Assembly (NCBI GenBank): GCA_905221605.1
Contig: CAJNDS010000119.1
Span: 143,501-207,500 of the forward strand
DNA length: 64,000 nt
From: Symbiodinium natans
Lineage: Eukaryota > Sar > Dinophyceae > Suessiales > Symbiodiniaceae
Direction of reading: 5' to 3'
The notes under the pieces: generated by a model
Database searches by the model: none
Told to the model about the DNA's origin: nothing
What the model saw: only the letters and a program-made list of their open reading frames with translations
Shown: positions 46,368 to 57,290 of the stretch, one piece after another
How the letters are laid out: the number at the start of each line of letters is the position of its first letter
Position numbering within the stretch: position 1 is the first letter of the stretch
Translations under genes and position numbers: made by a program

Positions 46368-47193
46368 GTGCCCGCTCATATGAGCCATGCAGCCACCGAT
46401 AGCAATATCACGATCTTCTTCAACGAAGAGCTGCAGGCGCGAACGTGCGCGCATCTTATCTAGCACTGTCTCGCGCGCCATTCCAAGCATTCCCTGCAAA
46501 GGTGTGCTTCCATCTTTAGAAAAGTACCTTTCTGCTGATGCGAGATTGACAGGCCGACGTGAATGGCAGCATAAACATCAGCGATGGCATGCAGGAGCCT
46601 TTACGTTCGTCCTCGCATCTTCGTGCGTCGTACGTCAAGGCGAGCGCTTAAGCGTTGAAGCCTTGTAGGGGGGCACGCTGCAATGCCAGGAGGAGATCAT
46701 TGCTCTCTCAGCTCCAAGCAACCTACCTGGGACAGGCTATGCCTGGAGCTCAGCTGACGGATTGAAACCTTTTCGACCCAACTCTTCGGTCTTTTGCAGT
46801 TTCTGGTACGATGAGACAGTATTCAGGTAACAACTCTTTGGGGCGCCAATCTCTTTACAAGGTGCTCCTGCAGGGCTCCGTGGTCGTCATCAACCCTGCA
46901 ATGGACTTTGGTTGGATCCCTGGGGGCCTGGGTTCAGGTCTCCGAGGTGATGTATCTAGGGTTGCATGTATCTCCGTGTGCAGACTAGTTGGGGCCAATC
47001 GGACTGTGCCGCCAATATGAAAGTGTCCAAAACTCACGAAGTGGTCCTTAGGCACCGTCTGTAGTTTATCCCCCAGCACAAGATCCCCGGCGAGCCTAGT
47101 GCTTCGATGTCCAACATCCAAGGCCTGAACCGTGAAGTGACCGTCACCTTTGACCAGGGAATCTTCCGTGATCTTGCCGGACACCCGTTTTCG
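46368..47193 (+). CDS. complete Ig-like (Big_5-type) domain spread over four or five exons
   Basis: Exon A 46368-46436 (phase 0-0, CAG-G at both ends) reads SNITIFFNEELQ. Exon B from 46669 reads GGTLQCQEEIIALS, then LPGTGYAWSSADG. A possible 19-base exon at 46801-46819 reads FWYDET. Exon C 46874-46910 reads GSVVVINPAMDF. Exon D 47123-47193 completes G and reads LNREVTVTFDQGIFRDLAGH then PFS. The C/D join is phase-consistent (G from GGACTTTG plus GC from CAAG|GC), giving MDFG-LNREVTVTF. VTVTFDQGIFRDLAGHPF is the strongest single match in the window to the end of bacterial SbsA-type Ig-like domains. Probably extracellular beta-sandwich modules; binding partner unknown. Confidence 0.6.
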
Positions 47194-50100
47194 GTGGCGC
47201 AATTTTTGAAACTGTCTCGCTGAGTGCTTTCTTTGGCTCAGGCCGGCAACCCTTTCAAAGGGTCAGAGCCCGAGGTTGTGCCTCTAAATTACATGACCAA
47301 GGTCTGTTTACGTTCGCTACGCGCTACCAAATCGCAATGGGAAGAGGGAGTCACCAGTTGGTTCGCATTCCTTCGCCAAGATCGTTTCGGGCCTCACAGA
47401 GCAGAACAGAACAGGCGGATTTTCGGGCTTCGCAAGGCAAACAGAACGTCCAAGACCCCTGGACAAAGCCACAAGGCCCTGCACTATTCTGCAAAAGAAA
47501 GTCGCGACACAGCTGCGAACCTGATAGACCTCGAGCGGAAGAGGAAGTCAAGCATTGTTGCAAGTCAAGCGTAGCCAGAGGACGAAACTGGTGGAATGTG
47601 AAGTGCACGTAGATTCAGAGATGCGGAGGCTGAGTGAGGGCGAGTATGTCTTTTACTCGGCCCCTGCGGCCTTTTCCCTGGTCGCTCCATATGTGCTGGG
47701 GCCCAAGAATGCCGGGGGGTCTTAGAGTGGCTGTGGCGGCGGTTTTTTTAGTGACACAGTGACGCATCGTGGAAGGCGCTACCCAAACTTCCGCGAGCCG
47801 CGCTTTACGCCGAGGGCTGGGGTGGCTCAGCTCAGAATGTGGGACCTTGGGGTGACTTTGGGGGTGGCCTGCAACAGAGTCCAAGCTCTGCCAAGCCCTT
47901 GAAACCCTGAAGCCTCGACGAATGGTCACAGGCCATGCTCCACCATGTTAACGGCACCTTCCTTCTCAGTGGCGGCGAGACCGGGGGCTTTTGCTTGGCA
48001 GACACCTGGGCGGCGCGGCTCCAGAGGAAGATTTGAAACTTCCGGTGTTTAGGGTTTGAGTTTCAGGTTTAAAGGAGTTTCTGACGGGTTTTTCTAATTG
48101 CAGAGGGGCTCAGAGTTGCGGCTTTTTGAAACCGAGGCAGCCTCAGTGCTTTAACTGCTTTAGCCCTGTAGAGGCCTTTTTTCAGGCTCCAAGCTTTAGG
48201 CGTTAGAGAGGCGTCCTCCAGCTCACAATCTTCGAGGTCTCCCAGACCGGTGAAGACTGGACACAAGTGGAAGGCGTGACCTCCCAGGCTCGCCTCCCTC
48301 AGACTCCAGTGCGTGTGTAAGGTGCCCATCTTCCATAGGGCTCGTTCTGGCAGGATTTCTTCCGCACAATCCCACTGGCTGGCAGCTTAGTCCCTGGGAC
48401 CGGGAGGCGTGTCCTAGCCAAGACCGCCTGCGACGGTAAGACTGGGGCTTCCGGGACTGCCCAGATCGCATACTCGCCCACGGTGGTGGACAAAGAGGGC
48501 TGCACGGCGCTCAGCTCTTCGAGCTTAGTCCCAGAGACAGCCGAATGACCAATTGGCTCGAAAAAAGCTGCATAGAGATGAAGTTGAGTCTCCAAACAAC
48601 CCCCCCCCCCACTCAAGGTGTATGGCTGCTGGGTGGCACGTGCAACGATGAATCAGGTACCCTCTGGAAAACGCTCATGCCCCAGACCGTGCAGCAGGTA
48701 GGTTCAGCTTGGTTGCAAGTCATGCTCTCCTTAGCACTTCCTTGCCCCGCCTTCTCCTAATCCCTGAGTGGGCTAAGGTGCGACATCGGGCGCTCCTGGA
48801 TGCACGTCTCCAGACCCACCGCGATTCCCTTCGGCTGGGGACTGAGATGATTGAGATCGGTTCTGAGATGACTGAGATCGGTTCTGAGCTCTGCGGTTGC
48901 TCTAAGCAGCTGCTCGAAGGCCCGAGATGCCTGAGCCAAAGGCATATACCCCCAAAGACCCCCATATCCTCCCCTTCAGGTTCCTTGACACTTTGGGGGT
49001 CAGAAGTGCCCAAAGCCCCCAAGGTCAAGAGGTGCCACCTAGCTTCCCAGCAACCTTCCATGCACCTGGGCAGCAAGGGCTTCGGGTTTCGGGTTGAGGC
49101 GGTTTAGGGTTTGAGAGGGTTTGAAGGGCCAGTGAGGGGGGGAGTGACTTAAAGGTCGCCTCGGTGCCAACGAATTTCCGACCTTCCCTCTTCATCTTGT
49201 TGCAGAATGTTGAGTGCCTGCAAGCCATCTCGAGCTGTAGGATCAGCCATGACGAGGTTGTGGGGTTGTTGAAAAAAGTCAGGACCGCGCCATTCAGAGC
49301 CCTTCAAGAGAGGATTCTAGAAAAGACCCCAAGATGGGAGCACTCTGATTTTGGCTTCTGAGGACCATGCCATGGCCATTTTGGGGGGTGCGCAGCTCAG
49401 TCATGACAGATGCGCTGCGAATGACTTCGAATGCACGCTCTACCGCTCTACGCTTCGTTCTATACTTGAGGAGGTCTCCCTGCAAAAAATTGGCTGAGTA
49501 GTTCAGGCTGGCAGCTGGTGATCGCGGATGTTTCGCCAGGCAGCAGCGAAGCCATTTGGAGGCGTCACCGGAGAGTTTCTCTCGCACCTTCTCTCGCAGG
49601 ATTGCGGCGTGCAAGGCCCACAAGCCACCTCCTGCTGAGGTTTGTGACGTCAACTGCCGAGAGGGTGCAGAGGGTTGGAGGCGGCCGCGCGGCGGGCTTG
49701 GTGGGCTGGCAGGGGGCCAGGCGGCCAGTTTCCTGTTGAAGCACGGGGGGGACAAGAAGCGTGAGACCTCTAAAACATCCTAAACCCCTAAACCCTGAAC
49801 TCTTAGCTGAGCAGGGGTCCCTTCATCCTTTCAACCGAGGCAGACGACCCGAGCCGCGCGGCTCCGCTGGGCTTCGGCCTTCGTGACCCGGTTGTAACAC
49901 GCCTCCCCAAATACTAGACGTTCCCATCGCCCCTCCCCCTGGTTTAGGGGTTTAGGGTCTGAAAGCCCAAGGTTGCCAAGGATGAGTTGGTGGCTAAACG
50001 GCTACTCTGCCAATCGGAATTGCAGTGTGTCTGGGGGTCACCGGGGGTCCTCTTCAATGTCCGAAGTCCACAAAGCACACCGCACTGTCATAAATAAGTG

Positions 50101-50429
50101 AGAATGGGCTCGACACGCCTATCAAGATGGATTCCTAATTTCACTAATGTTGCTCGGCAACTCACGAAACTCAGCCCAGATTGGGCGGGTGTAGGTACCT
50201 TCAAATCCACATTCTGCACCCAACCCCAAAAAAAGGTCAAAGCGCACCTGGCTGCCCCCCAATTGTTTGGGGAGATCCGCAATCCCCCGCAGCAAAAGGC
50301 GAGCTTGACGCCCAGGCCGTTCTCCCAAGCTCCTGGCCACGTCCGCTGCCGGACTCTTCATCCTTGGAGGCAATGAGCGGGCTTCGCTTTGTCACCATAC
50401 GGGTCGTCTCTGGCTGCGCCTTCTGAGAC
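47194..50429. other. mostly unassigned; one type B-like exon inside
   Basis: At 48657-48697, between AATCAG and CAGCAG then GTAGG, the frame reads TLWKTLMPQTVQQ, like a type B strand. Otherwise no recognisable protein. Short TTTAGGG-like motifs occur at about 49785 and 49942-49960, and a poly-C run at 48599-48610. Confidence 0.35.
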
Positions 50430-52770
50430 TCTCTGACCCTCTCTCTCCTCTCTTTCTGCCTTCCTCTCTGTCGCTCTCTGTCGCTCTCTGTCGCTCTCTT
50501 TGTTCCTTTGTTCCTTTGTTCCTTTGTTCCCTTGTTCCCTTGTTCCCTTCTTCCCTTCTTCCCTTCTTCCCTTCTTCCCTTCTTTCCCTTCTTTCCCTTC
50601 TTCCCTTTCTTCCCTTTCTTCCCTTTCTTCCCTTTCTTCCCTTTCTTCCCTTTCTTCCCTTTCTTCCCTTTCTTCCCTTTCTTCCCTTTCTTCCCTTTCT
50701 TCCCTTTCTTCCCTTTCTTCCCTTTCTTCCCTTTCTTCCCTTTCTTCCCTTTCTTACCTTTCTTCCCTTTCTTCCCTTTCTTCCCTTTCTTCCCTTTCTT
50801 CCCTTTCTTCCCTTTCTTCCCTTTCTTCCCTTTCTTCCCTTTCTTCCCTTTCTTCCCTTTCTTCCCTTTCTTCCCTTTCTTCCCTTTCTTCCCTTTCTTC
50901 CCTTTCTTCCCTTTCTTCCCTGTCTTCCCTGTCTTCCCTGTCTTCCCTCTCTTCCCTCTCTTCCCTCTCTTCCCTCTCTTCCCTCTCTTCCCTCTCTTCC
51001 CTCTCTTCCCTCTCTTCCCTCTCTTCCCTCTCTTCCCTCTCTTCCCTGTCTTCCCTGTCTTCCCTGTCTTCCCTTGCTTCCCTTGCTTCCCTTGCTTCCC
51101 TCTCTTCCCTCTCTTCCCTCTCTTCCCTCTCTTCCCTCTCTTCCCTCTCTTCCCTCTCTTCCCTCTCTTCCCTCTCTTCCCTCTCTTCCCTCTCTTCCCT
51201 GTCTTCCCTCTCTTCCCTCTCTTCCCTGTCTTCCCTCTCTTCCCTCTCTTCCCTCTCTTCCCTCTCTTCCCTCTCTTCCCTCTCTTCCCTCTCTTCCCTC
51301 TCTTCCCTCTCTTCCCTCTCTTCCCTCTCTTCCCTCTCTTCCCTCTCTTCCCTCTCTTCCCTCTCTTCCCTCTCTTCCCTCTCTTCCCTCGCTTCCCTCT
51401 CTTCCCTCTCTTCCCTCTCTTCCCTCTCTTCCCTCTCTTCCCTCTCTTCCCTCTCTTCCCTCTCTTCCCTCTCTTCCCTCTCTTCCCTCTCTTCCCTCTC
51501 TTCCCTCTCTTCCCTCTCTTCCCTCTCTTCCCTCTCTTCCCTCTCTTCCCTCTCTTCCCTCTCTTCCCTGTCTTCCCTCTCTTCCCTCTCTTCCCTCTCT
51601 TCCCTCTCTTCCCTCTCTTCCCTCTCTTCCCTCTCTTCCCTCTCTTACCTCTCTTCCCTGTCTTCCCTTTCTTCCCTGTCTTCCCTGTCTTCCCTTGCTT
51701 CCCTTGCTTCCCTTGCTTCCCTTGCTTCCCTGTCTTCCCTGTCTTCCCTCTCTTCCCTCTCTTCCCTCTCTTCCCTCTCTTCCCTCTCTTCCCTCTCTTC
51801 CCTCTCTTCCCTCTCTTCCCTCTCTTCCCTCTCTTCCCTCTCTTCCCTCTCTTCCCTCTCTTCCCTCTCTTCCCTCTCTTCCCTCTCTTCCCTCTCTTCC
51901 CTCTCTTCCCTCTCTTCCCTCTCTTCCCTCTCTTCCCTCTCTTCCCTCTCTTCCCTCTCTTCCCTCTCTTCCCTCTCTTCCCTCTCTTCCCTCTCTTCCC
52001 TCTCTTCCCTCTCTTCCCTCTCTTCCCTGTCTTCCCTTTCTTCCCTTTCTTCCCTTCTTCCCTTGCTTCCCTTGCTTCCCTTGCTTCCCTCTGCTTCCCT
52101 CTCTTCCCTCTCTTCCCTCTCTTCCCTCTCTTCCCTCTCTTCCCTCTCTTCCCTCTCTTCCCTCTCTTCCCTCTCTTCCCTCTCTTCCCTCTCTTCCCTC
52201 TCTTCCCTGTCTTCCCTCTCTTCCCTCTCTTCCCTGTCTTCCCTCTCTTCCCTCTCTTCCCTCTCTTCCCTCTCTTCCCTCTCTTCCCTCTCTTCCCTCT
52301 CTTCCCTCTCTTCCCTCTCTTCCCTCTCTTCCCTCTCTTCCCTGTCTTCCCTGTCTTCCCTGTCTTCCCTTGCTTCCCTTGCTTCCCTTCTTCCCTCTCT
52401 TCCCTCTCTTCCCTCTCTTCCCTCTCTTCCCTCTCTTCCCTCTCTTCCCTCTCTTCCCTCTCTTCCCTCTCTTCCCTCTCTTCCCTCTCTTCCCTCTCTT
52501 CCCTCTCTTCCCTCTCTTCCCTCTCTTCCCTCTCTTCCCTCTCTTCCCTCTCTTCCCTCTCTTCCCTCGCTTCCCTCTCTTCCCTCTCTTCCCTCTCTTC
52601 CCTCTCTTCCCTCTCTTCCCTCTCTTCCCTCTCTTCCCTCTCTTCCCTCTCTTCCCTCTCTTCCCTCTCTTCCCTCCCTTCCCTCTCTTCCCTCTCTTCC
52701 CTCTCTTCCCTCTCTTCCCTCTCTTCCCTCTCTTCCCTTTCTTCCCTCTCTTCCCTTTCTTCCTTTCGTC
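50430..52770 (+). repeat. 9-bp pyrimidine satellite array, about 2.3 kb
   Basis: The array grades from 10-bp CTCTGTCGCT and 8-bp TTTGTTCC units (50460-50560) through CTTCTTCC to 9-bp CTTTCTTCC, then long blocks of CTCTTCCCT with interspersed variants TGTC, TTGC and TCGC. Because 9 is a multiple of 3, all three + frames stay open for over 760 codons, reading as SSL, FPL/FPF and LPS/LPF repeats, and one minus frame for 412 codons. None is a credible protein. The + strand is almost pure pyrimidine. Confidence 0.97.
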
Positions 52771-53040
52771 TTTGTCAGCCTGCCGGTCTTATCTGTGTCT
52801 GAGTGGTGTGTAACAGTCCTAAGATTTGGGCGGACTAGGTGGCGGCGTGGGAGGTAGGTGTCGAGTGAGGCGTCTTCCTCCACTTGCAGAAGCCAGCAGA
52901 GAGCTGAATGTGCACACCTCTGCAGTTTCTCGAGGCCACCTCTGTGCCCCAGGAGAATTCTTCTGCACGGCTTTCTTCAACGATGCTGGGGCCTTACTTA
53001 GACCCTTAGGGTGTAGGCTGTTAGAGAGTAAAATTGGAAT

Positions 53041-53110
53041 GATGGCGTTAAGTGGCCGAGCTCAGGTTTGGTTCAGTCCAGATGGGGGTGCGCACTGGCA
53101 TTGCAAGACG
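53041..53110 (+). CDS. Ig-like domain exon candidate, type C
   Basis: The frame reads MALSGRAQVWFSPDGGAHWH, with the S-G-x-x-x-V-x-F-x-P pattern of the type C strands. It lies just after another protein-like piece (52915-53000, reading GEFFCTAFFNDAGALL) that may be strand A. Borders uncertain. Confidence 0.4.
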
Positions 53111-53909
53111 ATGAGCTACGCTGCTGGGTGGGATATGCCGCCGCCTCAGAGCTTGCAACCTGGGCTTTGGAGGCCGCAAGCCCGAAGAAAAAATGAGAGC
53201 CGGTGCCACGAGGTCTCAGCTCCTCAGCTGGCATGGGGTTGGAAAACACTTTGGGGCAGCGACCGTCTCAGAATTGATGCTGAGCTTGGGCAGGGGTTGC
53301 AGTTGCGGAGGGGGGCTACTCACGCAGCCCTGATCCCCACAGCAGCATGCAGAAAGGAGTTGACCCTCGATGACACCATCTACGTGCACGAGCCTTAGTT
53401 ACCTCAGTTGAGTCATCAGTCAACATACCAACCTCTTGAATCCGTGGAGCTTTTCCGCGACTACACACACTCTTCGAGTACCCTAGACAAAGCAATTAGC
53501 CCACAAAGGTAAGCAGGTAAAACGTGAGTCTTCACCAACTAAATTTTAGATGTTTTGAAATTCCTTCTTTCCTCTGACCGTCTGACCATGGATATTTTCG
53601 TTTCCGGGAGACTCATTTAGGACTTAGACGCCTCCACAGTCTCACCTTGAGGGAAAGCCGCGTGCTTCAGATCTGCGCCAAGGCTTGGTGGCCAGCTCCC
53701 GGGGACCGAGGCGGCACAGGGATCTGGGGAGCTTCGGGAGTTTTCCGGGTTTGAGGGATGTGGGGCTTTGGGGCTCTTCGGATCTTTTGCTGAGTGTGCT
53801 TCTTACTGAGGCTTCCAGCAAGGGGTGTTGCATGTCTTCTCTCGTCCTGCTCGGATTCAGGAAGCGATTCCTTTCGCTTACCAATCATATCCTGGAGCCT
53901 TGGTGGCAG

Positions 53910-53960
53910 GTGCGTGAATCCGAGAGTTTTGCTCTCGAAGTCTTGCTTGACGATGCTGGA
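53910..53960 (+). CDS. exon candidate, type B-like
   Basis: After GGTGGCAG, in phase 0, the frame reads VRESESFALEVLLDDAGE. It begins with V after CAG like the other symmetric exons. The minus strand is also open here, so certainty is low. Confidence 0.3.
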
Positions 53961-54376
53961 GAGATAAGGACTGCAAGACGTGTACTTGACAGACGGCCAG
54001 TGCACGACTCACCATCCACTCGCTGCTTTTTGCCGTCTATCATGGAATAGATTGACTGCATGACTGCTCAACACGGTTCTCGCTTTTCACTGAGGCCCTT
54101 CATGATCCTGCCCGGCTCCATCGAATTGGGCGTGCCCCCAGCGCAGGGGACTTGGTTCCATTGAGGCCATTCATTTAGGGCAAGCATGGGCAAGCGTTCG
54201 ACACAGGGTAGAAGTAATGTTGGAATGTGTTGAAATCGAAGCATGCTGGTGCTGGTGCCAAAGGAACAACGAAGTACGTACTCGCAAGTGAAGTTGACAG
54301 CAAGTAGCAACCAGTACTGCAGGGAGCAATTGCAGAAGCGCTCGATTTCATCCATTGTCAATTGCTCAGGCTGCCC

Positions 54377-54702
54377 ACGGACCACTTTCGGCTCATGTTC
54401 GGGGACAGCTCTTGCGGTACTTCGTTCTATGGGCAACACATTGACATGAGTCACGGCATCAGTATATCTCTACGAAGACTCGGCGAGGAGCACGTGAGGC
54501 TGGCCATGCCCGGGCGCTATGCGCGCTTCATCGAGCTGCGTGCTGCCGGCATGCTTAGCCGGTTTCAAAAGGGTGCTCTAGGAGGTGGCTCGGTGCCAGA
54601 CGTCTTGAGAAGGCTAAGGGAGCAGGCAACAGGCAGCAGGCCAAAAGACTTTGTGCTGTTCTCCAGCTGGCAACTACACGGAATACGCGGACAACGCCAC
54701 TG
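54377..54702 (+). CDS. coding-like exon of about 108 codons, unrecognised
   Basis: After TTGCTCAG the frame reads LPTDHFRLMFGDSSCGTSFY, then GQHIDMSHGISISLRRLGEE and RYARFIELRAAGMLSRF, ending TGA at 54700-54702. It is one of the longest protein-like non-repeat frames of the window. No family recognised. An antisense frame (54068-54454) overlaps only its first part. Confidence 0.4.
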
Positions 54703-54885
54703 AAGTCGGAGAAGGCACGCCTGCAGAGTGATGGAGCGTTTTGCAGGCGGCTGCATGAGTGTACAATACACTATCGTCAACGCGTAGGCCCTGCAGAAAG
54801 ATTGGCAATCTGAGGAATGGATGTCAGAGAAGCGACCATCTCGGTGATGGGGAAGGCATGCCTGCAAGCCTTGCATGTGGCCGTA

Positions 54886-54960
54886 GGCCTTCGGTGGGCC
54901 TTCGGTGGGCCTTCGGTAGTCCTTCGGTAGTCCTTCGGTAGTTCTTCGGTAGTCCTTCGG
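54886..54960 (+). repeat. 11-bp tandem repeat, GTCCTTCGGTA
   Basis: Seven copies, the first three reading GGCCTTCGGTG. Confidence 0.95.
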
Positions 54961-55406
54961 TTCAGAAGAGTTTTCCAGCGACAGCTGTGTTGCAGGATCT
55001 CATCCTTCGGCCGCTCATGCCACTTGCTCAAGGATGCTTGACTCGCATCAACCCGCATCATTTGCATTGACTTGTCAATGCAGGGATAGATGTGTACCTA
55101 ACTCGGGCTCCTGCAGCATCCAGGACGGTCCTATCAAGTCGAGGTTGATGCGCTTGTGGTGGAGGCAGAGCATTGTGGGGTGAAGAGCACAGTATATCGT
55201 TAGCCATCATCGTCGCCATCATCTTGGACAAGCCGTTCCGATGAAATATTCTTTTGCTCGTGCTACTCCTACAATCACCTCCTACTACTGCTAGGCAGGC
55301 CGTGTAGGGCCTTGGGAGTTTTATATTGTCCCAGACTGGGTTTAAGAAATCATGTCTAGGACAATGTTTCAGAGGGCTCTCAGGGCGGCCAACCTAGACT
55401 GCCACT

Positions 55407-55408
55407 AT

Positions 55409-55445
<37 letters not shown>

Positions 55446-55760
55446 GCTGCCGCTGCCGCTGCCGCTGCCGCTGCTGCTGCTCCTTCTCCTTCTCCTGCTC
55501 CTTGTTGCCTCCTCCTCCTCCTCCTGCTGCTGCTGCCGCTGCTGCTGCCGCTGCTGCTGCCGCTGCTGCTGCCGCTGCCTGCTGCCGCTGCCTGCTGCCG
55601 CTGCCTGCTGCCGCTGCCTGCTGCCGCTGCTGCTGCCGCTGCTGCTGCCGCTGCTGCTGCCGCTGCTGCTGCCGCTGCTGCTGCCGCTGCTGCTGCCGCT
55701 GCTGCTGCCATTGCTGCTGTTGCTGCTGCTGCCGCTGCTGCTGTTGCTGCTGCTTAATTA
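55407..55760 (+). repeat. CTG/CCG trinucleotide array
   Basis: About 350 bases of CTG and CCG triplets (with some CTC and CCT) in patterns such as CTGCTGCCG repeated. Frames read poly-Cys, poly-Leu/Pro and poly-Ala on +, and poly-Gln/Arg on the minus strand. These are by-products. Confidence 0.95.
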
Positions 55761-56116
55761 CTACTACCACTGCTGCTACGACCGCTGCTTCTGCTTCCAG
55801 AAGTACTCGAGCACCGCTGCCGTCGAGTACATGTGACGAAGGTGGATGATCGAGCAAACACAACGCGCTCCTACAATCATTACGTTCACTCGGCTCCATC
55901 CAGGACCTGGCAGGAAATCGTTTTGGCCACCTTACCGGCTCGAATCTCCAGGCCGCGGACAAGCATGAACAGTCGATCTTTGTCTCAGCATGTGTTGCCT
56001 CAGCATCAAGATTGCAACGAGGGGTGCTTGAAATCAGTGTCCTTGCTCCAGTGAATATCTGCAGGTTCACATCCTAGAAGATCCGGAGGCCACGAGGGAA
56101 CTTGCGGGATGCCCCC

Positions 56117-56187
56117 TTCATATAAATAAATAAACAAATAAATATTAGCATATATATATATATATATACGTATATGCAAAACGGGTG

Positions 56188-56225
<38 letters not shown>

Positions 56226-56340
56226 GCATAAAGAAAAAGATAAATACAGAAAAAAATAAGTATAGACATAAATACATATAAAAATAAAAATATAAATAAA
56301 TATAAATATAAATATATATATATATATACATACATACATT
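56117..56340 (+). repeat. AT-rich island with (TA)n runs
   Basis: About 220 bases almost without G or C: ATAAATAAAC, (TA)n runs at about 56151-56167 and 56192-56222, and ATAAATATA repeats to 56330. It is strikingly different from the GC-rich surroundings. Confidence 0.95.
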
Positions 56341-56571
56341 ACTTCTTTTTTGGGGGGAGATGGTGGCATTGGTCAGGCACCCTACCTTGTGTCGATGCTA
56401 CCCGCAAGTGGCTCAACAGGACGGGCAAAGCCGCAACGCTGTCAAGTTAAGGCATCCATTGAGCCATGCTGTGCCAATGCCCCCGCTTTGCAAGAGACAG
56501 GGTGCAGAAGTCCGAAAGATCCTCAGCACCTTCTGGGGTATATGCGAGGAGTCGAGCCCTGGGCAGTCCTG

Positions 56572-56612
56572 ACGCTGACATTCAGTGAGGCAACTGATCA
56601 GAGTGAGAGGGC
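56572..56612 (+). CDS. Ig-like domain exon candidate, type A
   Basis: The frame reads VLTLTFSEATDQ, a close match to the L-x-F-S-E-A strand of Big_5 domains. An acceptor CTGGGCAG precedes it. The exon ends are not certain. Confidence 0.45.
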
Positions 56613-56867
56613 ACGCGTCTACGGCAATTTTAGGCTGCAGAATCGAAGGATTCGAAGCCCTGAGCAGAATCAGGTCAGGTCGCAACACCATGGTGGAAGG
56701 GCTGTACAACCTGTTGTGCAGTTGAACAACGTGAAATGTCTCTGGACTCCAAACAGGCCGTGCAGGCGGGCAATGGCAGTCTCCAGGCCATTTGCTCTTG
56801 TCCCTAACTTGCCGTCCGCTCGCTTTGTCTTGGGCTTCTGACGCTCCTGCTTGCAGCAGCAGCGCAG

Positions 56868-56927
56868 GTGATCCCCAAGATCGCCTACGGCGCCTTGCTA
56901 GAGCTTCCAGTGTCTGAGGCTGTCCTG
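56868..56927 (+). CDS. Ig-like domain exon, type B
   Basis: 60 bases in phase 0, between GCGCAG and a GT donor (GTCCTG then GTACGC). Reads VIPKIAYGALLELPVSEAVL. The AYG then hydrophobic strand then P is shared with the exon at 23866. Confidence 0.5.
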
Positions 56928-57074
56928 GTACGCGAGAAGGCACCTCTGTGGGAAGAGACTCCAGGGTTTAGATGTTTTCATCGTGGCCACTTGCCAGGCA
57001 GGCATACCCCAGCACGCCCCCACAAGAAAATGTGTCGACTCACGGGTAACTACTTCTCTTCAGCACACTTTGGG

Positions 57075-57290
57075 CACAGTCTAGAGGCGGTGCTGCCTTC
57101 GAGACCCCATCCACAGGCTGTCTTCAGGCTTCCACCCGGAAAGCGGTACACGCCTGACATGGCTCGGAGCCCCAGCATCACAGCTCTGCGAGAGAAGCTC
57201 TGCGATTCTCCTATTGCCGGTGAGGAATATGTGGTCTCTTTGCCATCGGGGCTTCTTCGGGATCGCTTGGGGAACGAGGCCTCGTGCTTG
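57075..57290 (+). CDS. Ig-like domain exon, types C+D
   Basis: The frame reads AVFRLPPGKRYTPDMARS, then AGEEYVVSLPSGLLRDRLGN followed by EAS. EEYVVSLPSGLLRDRLGNEA is an almost textbook end of a Big_5 domain (Y-x-V-x-L-P-x-G-x-x-x-D-x-x-G-N). With 56572 and 56868 it makes a third near-complete domain. Exact borders are open. Confidence 0.6.

Noticed and set aside
50500-52857. Open frames of 764-785 codons on the + strand and 412 on the minus strand
   Set aside because: They exist only because the 9-bp satellite lacks stop codons in every frame. The translations are three-residue repeats without start context or non-repeat domain.
54068-54454. 128-codon minus-strand frame
   Set aside because: It looks moderately protein-like, but has no recognisable motif and no partner segments; + strand coding begins within it at 54377.
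55352-56070. Poly-Cys, poly-Ala and poly-Gln/Arg frames
   Set aside because: All come from the CTG/CCG triplet array; no flanking coding sequence supports them.
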